Positions 7,006 through 16,799 of a stretch of DNA of 64,000 bases are shown one piece after another. Numbering within the stretch: the first letter of the stretch is position 1; every line of letters starts with the position of its first letter. Made by a program: the position numbers and the translations under genes. This stretch comes from Asaccharospora irregularis DSM 2635 (GTDB taxonomy: Bacteria; Bacillota; Clostridia; Peptostreptococcales; Peptostreptococcaceae), in NCBI RefSeq assembly GCF_900129815.1, contig NZ_FQWX01000013.1, positions 1-64,000 on the forward strand. The letters run 5' to 3'. Under the pieces are notes generated by a model. That model was given only the letters and a program-made list of their open reading frames with translations. It was not told where the DNA came from and did not search any database.

Positions 7006-8850
7006 CTAACATAACCCCTTTCCAATGTCATGTGCATTTATCCCACAACCATTGCACTTATTTCTACAATCTGGAGAAATTTTATTTTCTTTAGCTTTTT
7101 CATTCTCCTTGATTAGGAATTTTTTATTAACACCTACATCTATATGATCCCAAGGGAAAACTTCATCGTATTCTCTTTCTCTATTTGCGTAGAAATATAT
7201 ACTTAGATTATTTTTCTCCATAGCTTCTATCCATCTATCTAAACTGAAATGCTCAGACCATCCATCAAATTTAGCACCATCTCTAAATGCATCGTATATA
7301 ACTTTTCCTATTCTTCTATCTCCTCTAGCTATTACAGCTTCCATTAAACTAGTTTTGGAGTCGTGATAATTGTATTTTATATTGTTGTTCTTCAATTTTC
7401 TAACTAAGTGTCTTTGTTTATCTACAACAGACTCTGTAGTATCTTGGCCATGCCATTGGAATGGTGTAAAAGGCTTTGGTACAAAAGTAGAAGTACTCAC
7501 AGTAACTCCAAAACTCTTTCTCAACTTTCCTCCCTGTACATCCCTATATATATCTATAACATCATATGCAAGTTTAGCTATACCATCTAAATCGTCATAT
7601 GTCTCTGTTGGAAGTCCTATCATAAAGTATAACTTTACACTATTCCATCCCATTTCAAATGCTTTTCTTGTAGCACTTTCCAAATCTTCTTCTGTTACTC
7701 CTTTGTTTATAACATCTCTTAGTCTTTGAGTTCCTGCCTCTGGTGCAAAGGTAAGACCTGTTTTTCTTACCTGCTGTATTTTTTCTGCTATTTCCATAGA
7801 GAAATTATCAAGTCTTAGAGAAGGTAGAGATATACCTATATTTTTAGGTGTATATTCTTCTACTAAATAATCTGTAAGTTCAGACAACTGGCTATAATCA
7901 CTAGTACTTAGAGATGATAATGATATTTCATCATATCCAGTATTTTTAACCAACTTTTCTAATATTTCTTGAAGTCTTTTTACACTCTTTTCTCTTATTG
8001 GTCTATATATCATACCAGCTTGACAGAATCTACAACCTCTAGTGCATCCTCTAAATAACTCTAAAACTATTCTGTCATGTACTGTGTCTATGTACGGAAC
8101 CACTAATTTTTCTGGATACTCAACCGTCTCCATATCTCTTATTATTCTCTTATGTGGTTTGGTAGGTATTCCCTCTTTGTTTGGCTTAACTTCTTTGATA
8201 GTTTCATCTTCATTGTATGTAACATCATAAAAACTAGGTATGTAAACACCTTCTATTTTAGATATTGTATATAAGAAATCTTCTCTTGTCGTTTTATTTT
8301 TTTTCCATTTTTTGTACTCTCTAACAACCTCTAGGTTGACTTCTTCACCTTCTCCTAGTATTACAATGTCTACAAAGTCAGACAAAGGCTCAGAATTATA
8401 TGCACATGGTCCTCCAACCATTATAAAAGGATCTTCTAATTTTCTCTCTCCTTTTAATATAGGTATATTCGCTAAATCCAGTATATTTAAGATATTAGTA
8501 TAAGAAAGTTCATATTGAAGCGTAAATGTTACAAAATCAAAGTTTGTTATAGGTTCTCTTGATTCTAATGCAAACATTGGTATGTTTTTTTCTCTCATTA
8601 TGTTCTCCATATCAACTGCAGGAGAGTATACTCTTTCACAAAAAACATCTTCTTCTCTATTTATTACATCATAAAGTATGTGACTTCCTAAATGACTCAT
8701 TCCTACTTCATAAAGATCTGGGAAACAGTGGGCATATCTTATTAAATTATCGTTGCTCGTGTCCTTGTGTATAGAGTTTATCTCATTCCCAAGATATCTA
8801 GCAGGCTTTTCTACCTTCTTCAAAATTTTCTTCAAGTCTACTTTATTCAT
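7006..8850 (-). CDS. TIGR03960-type B12-binding radical SAM protein
   Basis: 614 residues. The N-terminal portion resembles a cobalamin-binding-like domain (LYEVGMSHLGSHILYDVIN). The radical SAM cluster motif is CTRGCRFC, inside LELFRGCTRGCRFCQAG. A Cys-rich end (CRNKCNGCG) could hold a further metal centre. This protein is the usual partner of the DUF2344 protein downstream. The pair often lies beside RNase G and rplU in clostridia, which suggests a role in RNA or ribosome modification, but no substrate is known. Confidence 0.88.
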   Translation of the reverse strand: MNKVDLKKILKKVEKPARYLGNEINSIHKDTSNDNLIRYAHCFPDLYEVGMSHLGSHILYDVINREEDVFCERVYSPAVDMENIMREKNIPMFALESREPITNFDFVTFTLQYELSYTNILNILDLANIPILKGERKLEDPFIMVGGPCAYNSEPLSDFVDIVILGEGEEVNLEVVREYKKWKKNKTTREDFLYTISKIEGVYIPSFYDVTYNEDETIKEVKPNKEGIPTKPHKRIIRDMETVEYPEKLVVPYIDTVHDRIVLELFRGCTRGCRFCQAGMIYRPIREKSVKRLQEILEKLVKNTGYDEISLSSLSTSDYSQLSELTDYLVEEYTPKNIGISLPSLRLDNFSMEIAEKIQQVRKTGLTFAPEAGTQRLRDVINKGVTEEDLESATRKAFEMGWNSVKLYFMIGLPTETYDDLDGIAKLAYDVIDIYRDVQGGKLRKSFGVTVSTSTFVPKPFTPFQWHGQDTTESVVDKQRHLVRKLKNNNIKYNYHDSKTSLMEAVIARGDRRIGKVIYDAFRDGAKFDGWSEHFSLDRWIEAMEKNNLSIYFYANREREYDEVFPWDHIDVGVNKKFLIKENEKAKENKISPDCRNKCNGCGINAHDIGKGLC

Positions 8851-9140
8851 CTATTATCAAAACCTCCAGTAAGTTTATTCTTTTTAACCATAAGTAATAT
8901 TATACACGATATGATATTATCTATCAAAATTATAAATATTTTTATAAACAATCTATCTAATATTTTTCCAACATATCCCGTTATTATACAAGTACAAGTT
9001 GTATACTTCAAAATTTAAAATATTTATCATTAATTAAAGTTTTTAGTGTTAATAGTTTTATGTTTTAGGGTATATACCTTAAAAACATACTTTTTCCTTA
9101 AATTTTTTTCTGCTATAATATTCAATTATACATCTTTTGC
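8851..9140. other. AT-rich gap between divergent genes
   Basis: Upstream region of both the radical-SAM operon (leftward) and the flavodiiron gene (rightward). Apart from the dyads and promoter listed separately between 9141 and 9256, I see no gene or strong structure here. Confidence 0.5.
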
Positions 9141-9180
9141 AATATAACATATTATATTGTATAAATAAATATGTTATATT
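9141..9180. repeat. 13-bp inverted repeat upstream of the flavodiiron gene
   Basis: AATATAACATATT at 9141-9153 and AATATGTTATATT at 9168-9180 are exact reverse complements. The shorter TTATATTGTAT also recurs as a direct repeat at 9152 and 9174, 22 bases apart (two helical turns). This is operator-like, though all of it is AT-rich. Confidence 0.5.
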
Positions 9181-9206
9181 GTATATAAATAGAATATAAT
9201 TCTAAA

Positions 9207-9249
9207 CCACATATACTATTATAATTTTGTTTTATTTTCTTTTATGTGG
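9207..9249. promoter_or_regulatory. Dyad overlapping the flavodiiron promoter
   Basis: CCACATA at 9207-9213 and TATGTGG at 9243-9249 form an inverted repeat. The right arm abuts the -10 hexamer of the promoter below. This could be a regulator site. Confidence 0.4.
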
Positions 9250-9256
9250 GTATAAT
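9227..9256 (+). promoter_or_regulatory. SigA-type promoter for the flavodiiron gene
   Basis: TTGTTT at 9227 and TATAAT at 9251 with an 18-base spacer. The start codon is 33 bases further on, after an AGGAGG site. Confidence 0.6.
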
Positions 9257-9288
9257 CTTTATATAATGTTAACTTAGGAGGATTTTTA

Positions 9289-10482
9289 ATGAGTAAGGTA
9301 TTTGAAATTAAAAAAGATATCTACTTCACGGGAGTTGTAGATAAAGACTTAAAAATATTTGATATAATAATGGAAACTGAATTTGGTACTACTTACAATT
9401 CTTATTTAATAAAAGATGAAAAAACTGTTTTATTTGATACTGTAAAGCCAAATTTTAAAGATGAGTTTATCGATAATCTTTCTCAAATCACTGATATTTC
9501 TGATATAGATTACGTAGTAATTCATCATACAGAGCCTGACCACGCTGGTAGCTTAAAATATATTTTAGATATAAACCCTGATATTGAAGTTTATTGTACA
9601 AATGCAGCTAGAATGTATTTAAGTGAGCAAATAAATAAACCATTTAAATGTCATGTAATAAAGGACGGAGAAACTTTAAATATAGGTAAGAGAACCTTAA
9701 AATTCATAACTACTCCATTCCTACACTGGGCTGATACAATGTTTACTTATATAGGAGAGGACAAGACATTATTAACTTGCGATGCATTCGGATGCCACTT
9801 CGCAAATGTTGATTCTGATGCAGTTGAGAGCGAAGACTATCTAAAGTCATCTAAGCAATACTACGATTGTATAGTTAAGCCTTTTGCTAAGCATGTATTA
9901 AACGCTATAAACAAGGTTGTAAGCCTAGATTTAGAATTTGATACTATACTTACATCACATGGACCTATGCTTACTAAAGATCCTATGGCGGCGGTAAAAA
10001 GATACTTAGACTGGTCTACTGAGGTAGTAAATACTACTAACCAAAAACAAGTTGCCATTTTCTATCTATCAGCTTATACTAATACCTTAGAAATGGGTAA
10101 AAAAATCAAAGAAGGCTTAGATTCTCAAGATGTAAAAGTAACACTATATGATTTAGAACAAATGAGTCTAAAAGAAATGCATGACACTGTTTTAATGTCA
10201 AAAGTTATTTTATTAGGTTCTCCAACAATAAATAAAACTATGGTTAAGCCTATGTGGGACTTATTCTCTGTAATAGATCCTATGGCTAATCAAGGTAAAA
10301 TAGGTGGAGTATTCGGATCATACGGATGGAGTGGCGAAGGAATAACTATGGCTGAGAATTTACTTAAAGCAATGTCTTTCAAGGTTCCAGTTCCTGCACT
10401 TAAAAAGAAATTCTCACCTAGTGAAGATACTTTAGATGAGTGCTTCAACTTTGGTACTGAATTTGCAAAATTACTTAAATAA
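9289..10482 (+). CDS. fprA: FprA-type flavodiiron protein (O2/NO reductase)
   Basis: 397 residues. The metallo-beta-lactamase-like domain (about 1-250) carries the di-iron ligand motif HTEPDH (residues 82-87) and later SHGPML. A flavodoxin-like domain follows (FYLSAYTNTLEMGKKI and FGSYGWSGEG loops for FMN). There is no rubredoxin extension, so electrons must come from a separate donor. Such enzymes reduce oxygen and/or nitric oxide and protect anaerobes. It is monocistronic, with its own promoter and a strong downstream hairpin. Confidence 0.93.
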   Translation: MSKVFEIKKDIYFTGVVDKDLKIFDIIMETEFGTTYNSYLIKDEKTVLFDTVKPNFKDEFIDNLSQITDISDIDYVVIHHTEPDHAGSLKYILDINPDIEVYCTNAARMYLSEQINKPFKCHVIKDGETLNIGKRTLKFITTPFLHWADTMFTYIGEDKTLLTCDAFGCHFANVDSDAVESEDYLKSSKQYYDCIVKPFAKHVLNAINKVVSLDLEFDTILTSHGPMLTKDPMAAVKRYLDWSTEVVNTTNQKQVAIFYLSAYTNTLEMGKKIKEGLDSQDVKVTLYDLEQMSLKEMHDTVLMSKVILLGSPTINKTMVKPMWDLFSVIDPMANQGKIGGVFGSYGWSGEGITMAENLLKAMSFKVPVPALKKKFSPSEDTLDECFNFGTEFAKLLK

Positions 10483-10576
10483 TAAATTTTTCCATTAGAC
10501 CTGACATTTAAAAGTTAGTTAAAATCTTATGTGTATTTGCTAACTAGGTTGTATGGATTATATACAAATACATCAA

Positions 10577-10627
10577 AATAGGTTATATCTAATCAGTATC
10601 CTAAGTTACTATTAGATATAACCTATT
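10577..10627. terminator. Bidirectional terminator between fprA and rodA
   Basis: A perfect 17-bp inverted repeat (AATAGGTTATATCTAAT at 10577 and its complement at 10611) with a 17-base loop, lying between convergent genes. It lacks a long T-tract. Confidence 0.65.
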
Positions 10628-10679
10628 ATTTCTATTTATAAAAAATTTTCTTTCTAAAACCTTTAAAAGATAACTTTTA

Positions 10680-11798
10680 TTAGAAGTTTATTTTCTTTCT
10701 TCTCATACAAACATTTAAAACAAGTCCTAAGTTTGCAAGTGATGTAAGAAGTGAACTTCCTCCATAACTTACAAATGGTAATGTTACCCCTGTTACAGGG
10801 ATTAGAGCGACCGTCATAGCTATATTCTGAATTATCTGGTATCCAAACATTCCCATTACCCCGATAACTATGAGAGTACCATAGAAGTCCTTTGCCTCTT
10901 GGGCTATCGCTATAATTCTAACTAGGAAAAATGCAAATAAAGCTATAAGTGTAACCATACCTACTACCCCTAGCTCTTCTCCTACAACTGCAAATATAAA
11001 GTCACTGTCTTGCACCGGCAGGAAATTCTCTTGGTTCTGACTTCCGTTGTATAATCCCTTACCTGTCACTCCTCCTGAGCCTATAGCAATCATAGACTGC
11101 ATAACTTGATAGTTACCCTTAAGGGTTACATCCTCAGGATGAAGGAATGCTTCTATTCTTATTTTTTGATGGGGAGCCATCATCAAATACATTATCGGCA
11201 TAGAAACAACCAATATCACTGCCGCTCTTTTTATTAGCTTTATATTGAGCCCGGCTGTAAAAATCATCGCTGCTATTATACAGAAAAATACTATCGCTGT
11301 ACCTAAATCTGGTTGAGCAAGAAGTAATAAAATAAAAGGCAATGCATATACTACTAAAGGTGCTATATCTTTTAATGTATCTAGCCTATCCCTTTTGGAT
11401 TCAACAATTTTAGCATAACTTAATATAAACGTAAGTTTAACTATCTCTGATGTTTGCAAATGTAGCGGACCTATATTTAACCAAGATCTGGCACCACCCA
11501 TTTCTTTTCCTAAACCAGGTACCAATACTATAGCCAGTAGTATTACACTTACTAGGTATAGTATCTTATAATATTTTCCTAGGAAATTATAGTCAACTAA
11601 TAATATTAAACCTATCATTATGCATCCTAATAAAAAAGCTAACCCTTGTTTATAAAGCTGATCATAAACACCTGTAGAGTTTACATGTGTAGCACTACTA
11701 AGTATCACAAGGCCAAATGCAAATATTATTAAAACCGTAGTTATAAGCTTCCAATCTAGTTGTTTTATTAATTTAACTGCTATTTTGTAATTAATCAA
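10680..11798 (-). CDS. rodA: RodA-type SEDS peptidoglycan polymerase
   Basis: 372 residues with about ten predicted membrane helices. SEDS features are visible: GGARSWLNIGPLHLQTSE, GVTGKGLYNGSQNQENFLP, DSDFIFAVVGEELG and a C-terminal LPFVSYGGSS. It polymerises glycan strands with a class B PBP, here encoded four genes upstream. The 100 bases between minE and rodA contain two hairpins (TATGCTA/TAGCATA at 11823-11840 and an AAGGG/CCCTT stem at about 11860-11893), which might attenuate transcription into rodA. Confidence 0.92.
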   Translation of the reverse strand: MINYKIAVKLIKQLDWKLITTVLIIFAFGLVILSSATHVNSTGVYDQLYKQGLAFLLGCIMIGLILLVDYNFLGKYYKILYLVSVILLAIVLVPGLGKEMGGARSWLNIGPLHLQTSEIVKLTFILSYAKIVESKRDRLDTLKDIAPLVVYALPFILLLLAQPDLGTAIVFFCIIAAMIFTAGLNIKLIKRAAVILVVSMPIMYLMMAPHQKIRIEAFLHPEDVTLKGNYQVMQSMIAIGSGGVTGKGLYNGSQNQENFLPVQDSDFIFAVVGEELGVVGMVTLIALFAFFLVRIIAIAQEAKDFYGTLIVIGVMGMFGYQIIQNIAMTVALIPVTGVTLPFVSYGGSSLLTSLANLGLVLNVCMRRKKINF

Positions 11799-11899
11799 AA
11801 AATCACCATCTTTCTAGCCAAATATGCTAAATCTAGCATAAAAGTGTCCAAACTTAAACAAGGGAGAATATATCCATAAGATATACCCCCCTTAAGCAC

Positions 11900-12184
11900 T
11901 TACATTCTTCTCTCTTTAATACTTTTTAATGGTATACTAGCAAGCAATGATGATACTGCTATATTATCATTCTCGCCTCTGGATTTAGACATTTTTATTT
12001 CAATTCCTTCATCTTCTATCTCAGCGTAGTTAGCTATAACTTTTAAAATATCTGTTTTTATCATGTCTAAAAGTTGAGGAGAGCAATCAACTCTGTCGTG
12101 TACCAAAACCAATTTTAATCTCTCTTTTGCTACTGACTTACTAGTTCTAGATTCACTCGAAAAATTTTTAAAGAAATCAAACAT
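11900..12184 (-). CDS. minE: MinE, topological specificity factor for cell division
   Basis: 94 residues starting MFDFFKNFSS at ATG 12184, with GGGGAGGGG nine bases upstream; the longer frame to 12220 runs into minD and lacks a family match. KERLKLVLVHDRVDCSPQLL is the MinD-interacting anti-MinCD part, and the C-terminal IEIKMSKSR region is the dimerisation domain. With minC and minD directly upstream this gives a full MinCDE system, as in C. difficile and unlike Bacillus, which uses DivIVA/MinJ. Confidence 0.93.
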   Translation of the reverse strand: MFDFFKNFSSESRTSKSVAKERLKLVLVHDRVDCSPQLLDMIKTDILKVIANYAEIEDEGIEIKMSKSRGENDNIAVSSLLASIPLKSIKERRM

Positions 12185-12203
12185 AGATACGTGCCCCTCC
12201 CCT

Positions 12204-13001
12204 CTATTTAGCCATACCAAACATCTTCTTTAGTTTCTTAAAGAATCCGTCCTCGGCATTAACTTCTAACATTTCTACTTCTTCTCCTAATATTCTCTTA
12301 GCTATATTCTTATACGCCTGACCTGCAAGCGACTTAGAATCAAGTATAGCTGGTTCTCCTCTATTGGTAGATACTATTATACTTTCATCATCTGGGACTA
12401 GACCTAGTAATTTTATCGCTAAAATTTCTACTATATCTTGTTTACCCATCATGTCTCCTCTTTTTACCATGTCGTGTCTAATTCTATTTATTATTAGTTG
12501 TATCTCAGCAACTTCATTAGCCTCTAATAATCCTATTATTCTATCTGCATCTCTAACTGCTGATACTTCAGGGTTGGTTACAACTATAGCTCTATCAGCT
12601 CCGGCTATAGCATTTTTGAATCCTTGTTCTATCCCAGCTGGGCAATCAATTATGATAAAGTCAAACGACTCTTTTAGTCGTTCACATAAATCTCTCATTT
12701 GCTCAACTGAAACAGCATTCTTGTCTCTTGTTTGGGCCGCAGGTAATAAGTATAAGTTTTCGAATCTTTTATCCTTTATTAATGCTTGTTTTAGTCTACA
12801 AGTACCTTCAACAACATCAACTATATCATAAACTATTCTATTTTCAAGACCCATTACTACATCTAAGTTTCTAAGACCGATATCTGCATCAACTATAACT
12901 GTCTTTTTATTTTCTAAGCTTAAAGCAGTTCCTAGGTTGGCAGCAGTAGTAGTCTTTCCTACGCCACCCTTACCAGATGTTATTACTATAACCTCACTCA
13001 T
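12204..13001 (-). CDS. minD: MinD, septum-site ATPase
   Basis: 265 residues. The deviant Walker A motif GKGGVGKTT is at residues 10-18, followed by DADIGLRNLD and DCPAGIEQGF. A C-terminal amphipathic segment ending FFKKLKKMFGMAK is the membrane-targeting helix. MinD recruits MinC to the membrane and is released by MinE. Confidence 0.96.
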   Translation of the reverse strand: MSEVIVITSGKGGVGKTTTAANLGTALSLENKKTVIVDADIGLRNLDVVMGLENRIVYDIVDVVEGTCRLKQALIKDKRFENLYLLPAAQTRDKNAVSVEQMRDLCERLKESFDFIIIDCPAGIEQGFKNAIAGADRAIVVTNPEVSAVRDADRIIGLLEANEVAEIQLIINRIRHDMVKRGDMMGKQDIVEILAIKLLGLVPDDESIIVSTNRGEPAILDSKSLAGQAYKNIAKRILGEEVEMLEVNAEDGFFKKLKKMFGMAK

Positions 13002-13046
13002 AATACTACCCCCATATATTTCTGTTATTAGATTTTTAATTTCAAC

Positions 13047-13736
13047 TTATAGATAACTCTCTATAACAATTCTTCCATCGTTTATGAAGGCTATTTCTGG
13101 ACCACTAAATTTTCTATCCTCACGTGTATCTTCCTCTTCTACACAAGTATCTTCCTCATCTGGAGCTTCAGCAATATTTCCTGCTATTTGTAATATTTTT
13201 GGATTAAGCTTTCTGGCTATCACATATGCTGCTTCATTTCCATTAGCACCTGCATGTACAAATCCTTCTATCTCACCCATTACAACTACATTTCCTCCTG
13301 ATACTACCCTAGCTCCCGGACTAATATTCCCTAGGACTACGGTATTTAACGTTGAGTTCACTTGGGATCCAGGCTTCATATCATTTAACACAACTACATC
13401 TCCCTCAAATCTAACATCTTCACCTGACCTTAAATTATTCACGTATTTTGTATTAAATTCTCTTATTTCTTCATTTTCGATATCCTCTATAAAACCAACA
13501 TCAAACTTAGATGTAATAGAATCTTTTATATCCAATATTTCTATATCGTCCAAGTAATCACAGTTGATCTTACAGATTTTAGCACCACTAAAAAAGCCAA
13601 CATAAGATTCTAATTTATCTATTATCACTTTTTTTATTTCCTCAAAGGGTGCTTCTCCTTTAATGTTCACTATTATACCGCTTTTATTACCCTTAAACTC
13701 TACGAGCCCCTGGGTATTAAGTTCTTTTAAAGACAT
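13047..13736 (-). CDS. minC: MinC, inhibitor of FtsZ assembly
   Basis: 229 residues. The N-terminal domain covers about 1-100. A beta-helical C-terminal domain follows, with DVVVLNDMKPGSQVNS, GNVVVMGEIEGFVHAGANG and ARKLNPKILQIAG. The acidic EEDTCVEEEDTRED insertion near residue 200 is unusual for the family. A GGAGG site precedes ATG 13736. Confidence 0.93.
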   Translation of the reverse strand: MSLKELNTQGLVEFKGNKSGIIVNIKGEAPFEEIKKVIIDKLESYVGFFSGAKICKINCDYLDDIEILDIKDSITSKFDVGFIEDIENEEIREFNTKYVNNLRSGEDVRFEGDVVVLNDMKPGSQVNSTLNTVVLGNISPGARVVSGGNVVVMGEIEGFVHAGANGNEAAYVIARKLNPKILQIAGNIAEAPDEEDTCVEEEDTREDRKFSGPEIAFINDGRIVIESYL

Positions 13737-13794
13737 AACAACCTCCAGAGTGATATATCATTTTATATATTCTTCAAAAAAACTTTAAATCCTC

Positions 13795-16788
13795 TTATTT
13801 TTTCATTTGAGAAGTAAAGTTTATGTTTCCTTCTTCTGATAATTTATTTTTGTCTATGTTTTTACTACTTTTATCTGTACTTTCAACACTTTTATCTTTA
13901 TCTAACAATCCAAAGTAAGATCCTAGTATTTCCCTCATTACTAAAAGAGGGTATGCACTACTTTTACCTTGAGGTATAACTGATACGACAGCAATTTCTG
14001 GATTATCAGCTGGTGCAAATGCAACTCCCCAACCAAATGATCCATAATCTGACTTATAACTATCTATTTTTTCATCAGTTATATCAGGGTTTAATTCATG
14101 GATAGCTTTTCTTAAGTAAGCAGCATTAACTTTATCAGAATTTTCAAGCTTTACTTTTACTCCTTCTTTAAGCTCAGACTCTAAGCTTTTTCTTTCATCC
14201 TCTTTGAGATCTTTTTTTTCTAACTTAGCTTTTATCTCAGCTTTTCTCTCTTTTGATAATTCTTTTTCTCTCGCCTTCTTCATGCTTTCAGCAAGTTTCT
14301 CTGCTTCCTTAGAATCCACACCGTATGATGACATATGTTTTAGCAGGTACTGATATTCTTCAACTGTAGGTATTTTACCACTTTTTTCTGCTGTACCAGT
14401 TTTTACTGCAACACTTTCTGGGAAGTTAGCAAATACTCCTTTACCTGTCCCCTTAGTACTAACTAGCTTCATACCCTTTATTATTTCTTTAAGGTTGTCA
14501 TCATTGTTAAACTTGATTTTTTGTTTTTTATTATCATCTATATCTACATCAGAATAGTCTGTAGATACAGATTTATCTACTACCGATAATTCTACTAGAT
14601 TTCCTCCATTGGCTATTGCTGCAATAGCTCTTGCCATCTGTGCTGGAGTATATGCATTTTCACCCTGGCCAATAGATAGGTTGAAAGTATCGGCTGTACT
14701 CCATTTTGCAAAGTTAAAATAACTAAATACTGCTAAATCTGCTACTTCTTCTACTTTGTCTTCCTTTACTTTTAACTTTGCTATACGATTCATAGCTTCT
14801 ACTCTTCCTGGAGTCTTTTCTTCATCCATCCAACTAACTATTTCATCTATTCTTTTCTCATATTCAACAGGGTCTTTGTCCTTTGTTATATCAGTAAAGT
14901 AATTTTTCATTTTTTTAGTTAGTGCTGATTTTAACGTTATTTTAGTGTTTTTTAATTTATCTCCTGGATTTGGAACCTTTCCTTCTGACTCTTGTATTTC
15001 TTTGTCAAGACCAGTAGATTCGTCTAATCCAAATAATTTAGCATATTCTAAAACATCACTAGCTCCAATTTTAGCTCCTGGATCTGGTTTGCCAGTCCAG
15101 TTTTTACCTGTAGCTATTGTGTAGAAATAAACGTTACAAGATTCTTGTATTGCCTTGTATAAATTAGTGTATCCATGATTTGATTTTGTTTTATGCCATG
15201 TATAGTCGGCAAAGTTTCTATTTCCTAGTCTTATAACACCTGGGTCGTTTATTGCATAGTTAGGGCTTAGACCATTGTCTAGTGCCGCCATAGCTGTTAT
15301 AAGTTTAAATGTTGAACCCGGCTGGAATGCCCCTTGGGTAACCAGGTTAGATAGAGGCCTAGCTGCTAACATATCATTTTCATTTTCTGATTGTAACTTT
15401 TTATAGTCCTCACTGCTTATCCCTGTCACAAATTTATTAGGATCAAAATCAGGGTAACTAGCACTAGCTAACACATCTCCAGTGTTAAGATCTATCGCTA
15501 TAACTGCTCCAGACTTAGCATTTGCCGATGTCTGTGAAACAGTCTTATTACCAAATTTACTTTTAAATACACCGCCAGTACGCGCAACAGTTACTGCTTG
15601 TTTTAGAGACTCTTCAGCCACTTCTTGTAAATCCTTATCCAAGCTTAGGTATACAGTATCTCCAGACTTAGGTTCTTTGACAGAAATTTCTTGGGTGATT
15701 TTCCCAAAAGCATCTACCTTTACCATTTTGTGCCCATCTGTACCTTTTAGAACTTTTTCATAGCTTTTTTCAACACCAGATAACCCAACTTTATCATCCT
15801 TCATATATCCTTTTTCTAGATATGATTTCTCTTGGTTTGACGGTATTTTACCTACATATCCCAAAACATGTGATGCCAAAGACTTATTAGGATAATCTCT
15901 TACTGGTTCTATTACAACTGAAACCCCTACTAATTCAATAGCATTTTCTTCTATCTGAGCTATTGTCTTTTCGTTTATATCTTGTGCAATTGTAACTGGG
16001 TTATATTGTGAATATCCTTGCGATTTTATAAGGTCCCTTACAACCAATATTTTTCTTGCGTCTTGGTCACTTAAGTTTTTGTCAATCTCGTATAGTTTGC
16101 TATTTCTCACTTCTTTGAATGCTTGTTTTGCATTTATATTTGTATTTTCTATTTTGTAGCTTTTTAGCCAGTCTACCTTATTTTTTTCTTCAGTAAACAT
16201 CCACTTGCTTACAAGTATCGGAGGATAGTATCCATTTTCATTCAACTTGCTTTGTAGTTTACCTGCTTCCAATCTTTTATCTTCTTTTGATAATGTTCCC
16301 TCAGCTATAAGCTTATCTACTAAATAATAAAAACTCTCTTTAGCATTTAAGTCTTTAGGAATATTATTTTGTTCCTTGTACTCTCTTATCTCTTTGTCAA
16401 AGGTATAAGAATACTTTCCATTTTTTATAACTATAGGAAACTCATCTACATACTCTTCATTATTCTTTTCTAACAATTTTATTGTTTTTAATGCTATATC
16501 ATTAGCCATTGACTTTCCATTTGAATCTGTCTTTTTAATATCGTCTCCAGAGATTTTAACAGTAAATAAATTTTTGTTTCCAGCCAATAATCTACCATAT
16601 CTATCTCTAATTTCTCCTCTAGGCGCATCTATTAAAAGCTTTTTGTATGTCTTATTTTCGGCTAATTCATTATAATGTTCATGTTTTATTGTTGTCATAT
16701 ATAATATTTTACATATTATAAATACAAACACTGTCAGTATTATTTTTTTTATTATACTAAACCTATCACTCTTTTTCTTTTCTTCCAT
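13795..16788 (-). CDS. mrdA: Class B penicillin-binding protein 2 with long charged insertions
   Basis: 997 residues, far above the 600-720 usual for PBP2. One N-terminal membrane helix, a PBP dimerisation region, then a transpeptidase domain with STFK near residue 492, SCN near 549 and KTG near 796. Two extra segments rich in Lys/Glu are inserted, one at about 600-680 and one just after KTG at about 815-885, the latter strongly helical or coiled-coil in composition. It crosslinks lateral-wall peptidoglycan with RodA. It lies between mreD and minC and is preceded by GGTGATTTC before the ATG. Confidence 0.93.
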   Translation of the reverse strand: MEEKKKSDRFSIIKKIILTVFVFIICKILYMTTIKHEHYNELAENKTYKKLLIDAPRGEIRDRYGRLLAGNKNLFTVKISGDDIKKTDSNGKSMANDIALKTIKLLEKNNEEYVDEFPIVIKNGKYSYTFDKEIREYKEQNNIPKDLNAKESFYYLVDKLIAEGTLSKEDKRLEAGKLQSKLNENGYYPPILVSKWMFTEEKNKVDWLKSYKIENTNINAKQAFKEVRNSKLYEIDKNLSDQDARKILVVRDLIKSQGYSQYNPVTIAQDINEKTIAQIEENAIELVGVSVVIEPVRDYPNKSLASHVLGYVGKIPSNQEKSYLEKGYMKDDKVGLSGVEKSYEKVLKGTDGHKMVKVDAFGKITQEISVKEPKSGDTVYLSLDKDLQEVAEESLKQAVTVARTGGVFKSKFGNKTVSQTSANAKSGAVIAIDLNTGDVLASASYPDFDPNKFVTGISSEDYKKLQSENENDMLAARPLSNLVTQGAFQPGSTFKLITAMAALDNGLSPNYAINDPGVIRLGNRNFADYTWHKTKSNHGYTNLYKAIQESCNVYFYTIATGKNWTGKPDPGAKIGASDVLEYAKLFGLDESTGLDKEIQESEGKVPNPGDKLKNTKITLKSALTKKMKNYFTDITKDKDPVEYEKRIDEIVSWMDEEKTPGRVEAMNRIAKLKVKEDKVEEVADLAVFSYFNFAKWSTADTFNLSIGQGENAYTPAQMARAIAAIANGGNLVELSVVDKSVSTDYSDVDIDDNKKQKIKFNNDDNLKEIIKGMKLVSTKGTGKGVFANFPESVAVKTGTAEKSGKIPTVEEYQYLLKHMSSYGVDSKEAEKLAESMKKAREKELSKERKAEIKAKLEKKDLKEDERKSLESELKEGVKVKLENSDKVNAAYLRKAIHELNPDITDEKIDSYKSDYGSFGWGVAFAPADNPEIAVVSVIPQGKSSAYPLLVMREILGSYFGLLDKDKSVESTDKSSKNIDKNKLSEEGNINFTSQMKK

Positions 16789-16799
16789 GAAATCACCAA

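Noticed and set aside
9141-9180. Dyad before fprA as a terminator of the divergent radical-SAM operon
   Set aside because: That operon runs away from the dyad, and no T-tract follows on either strand.
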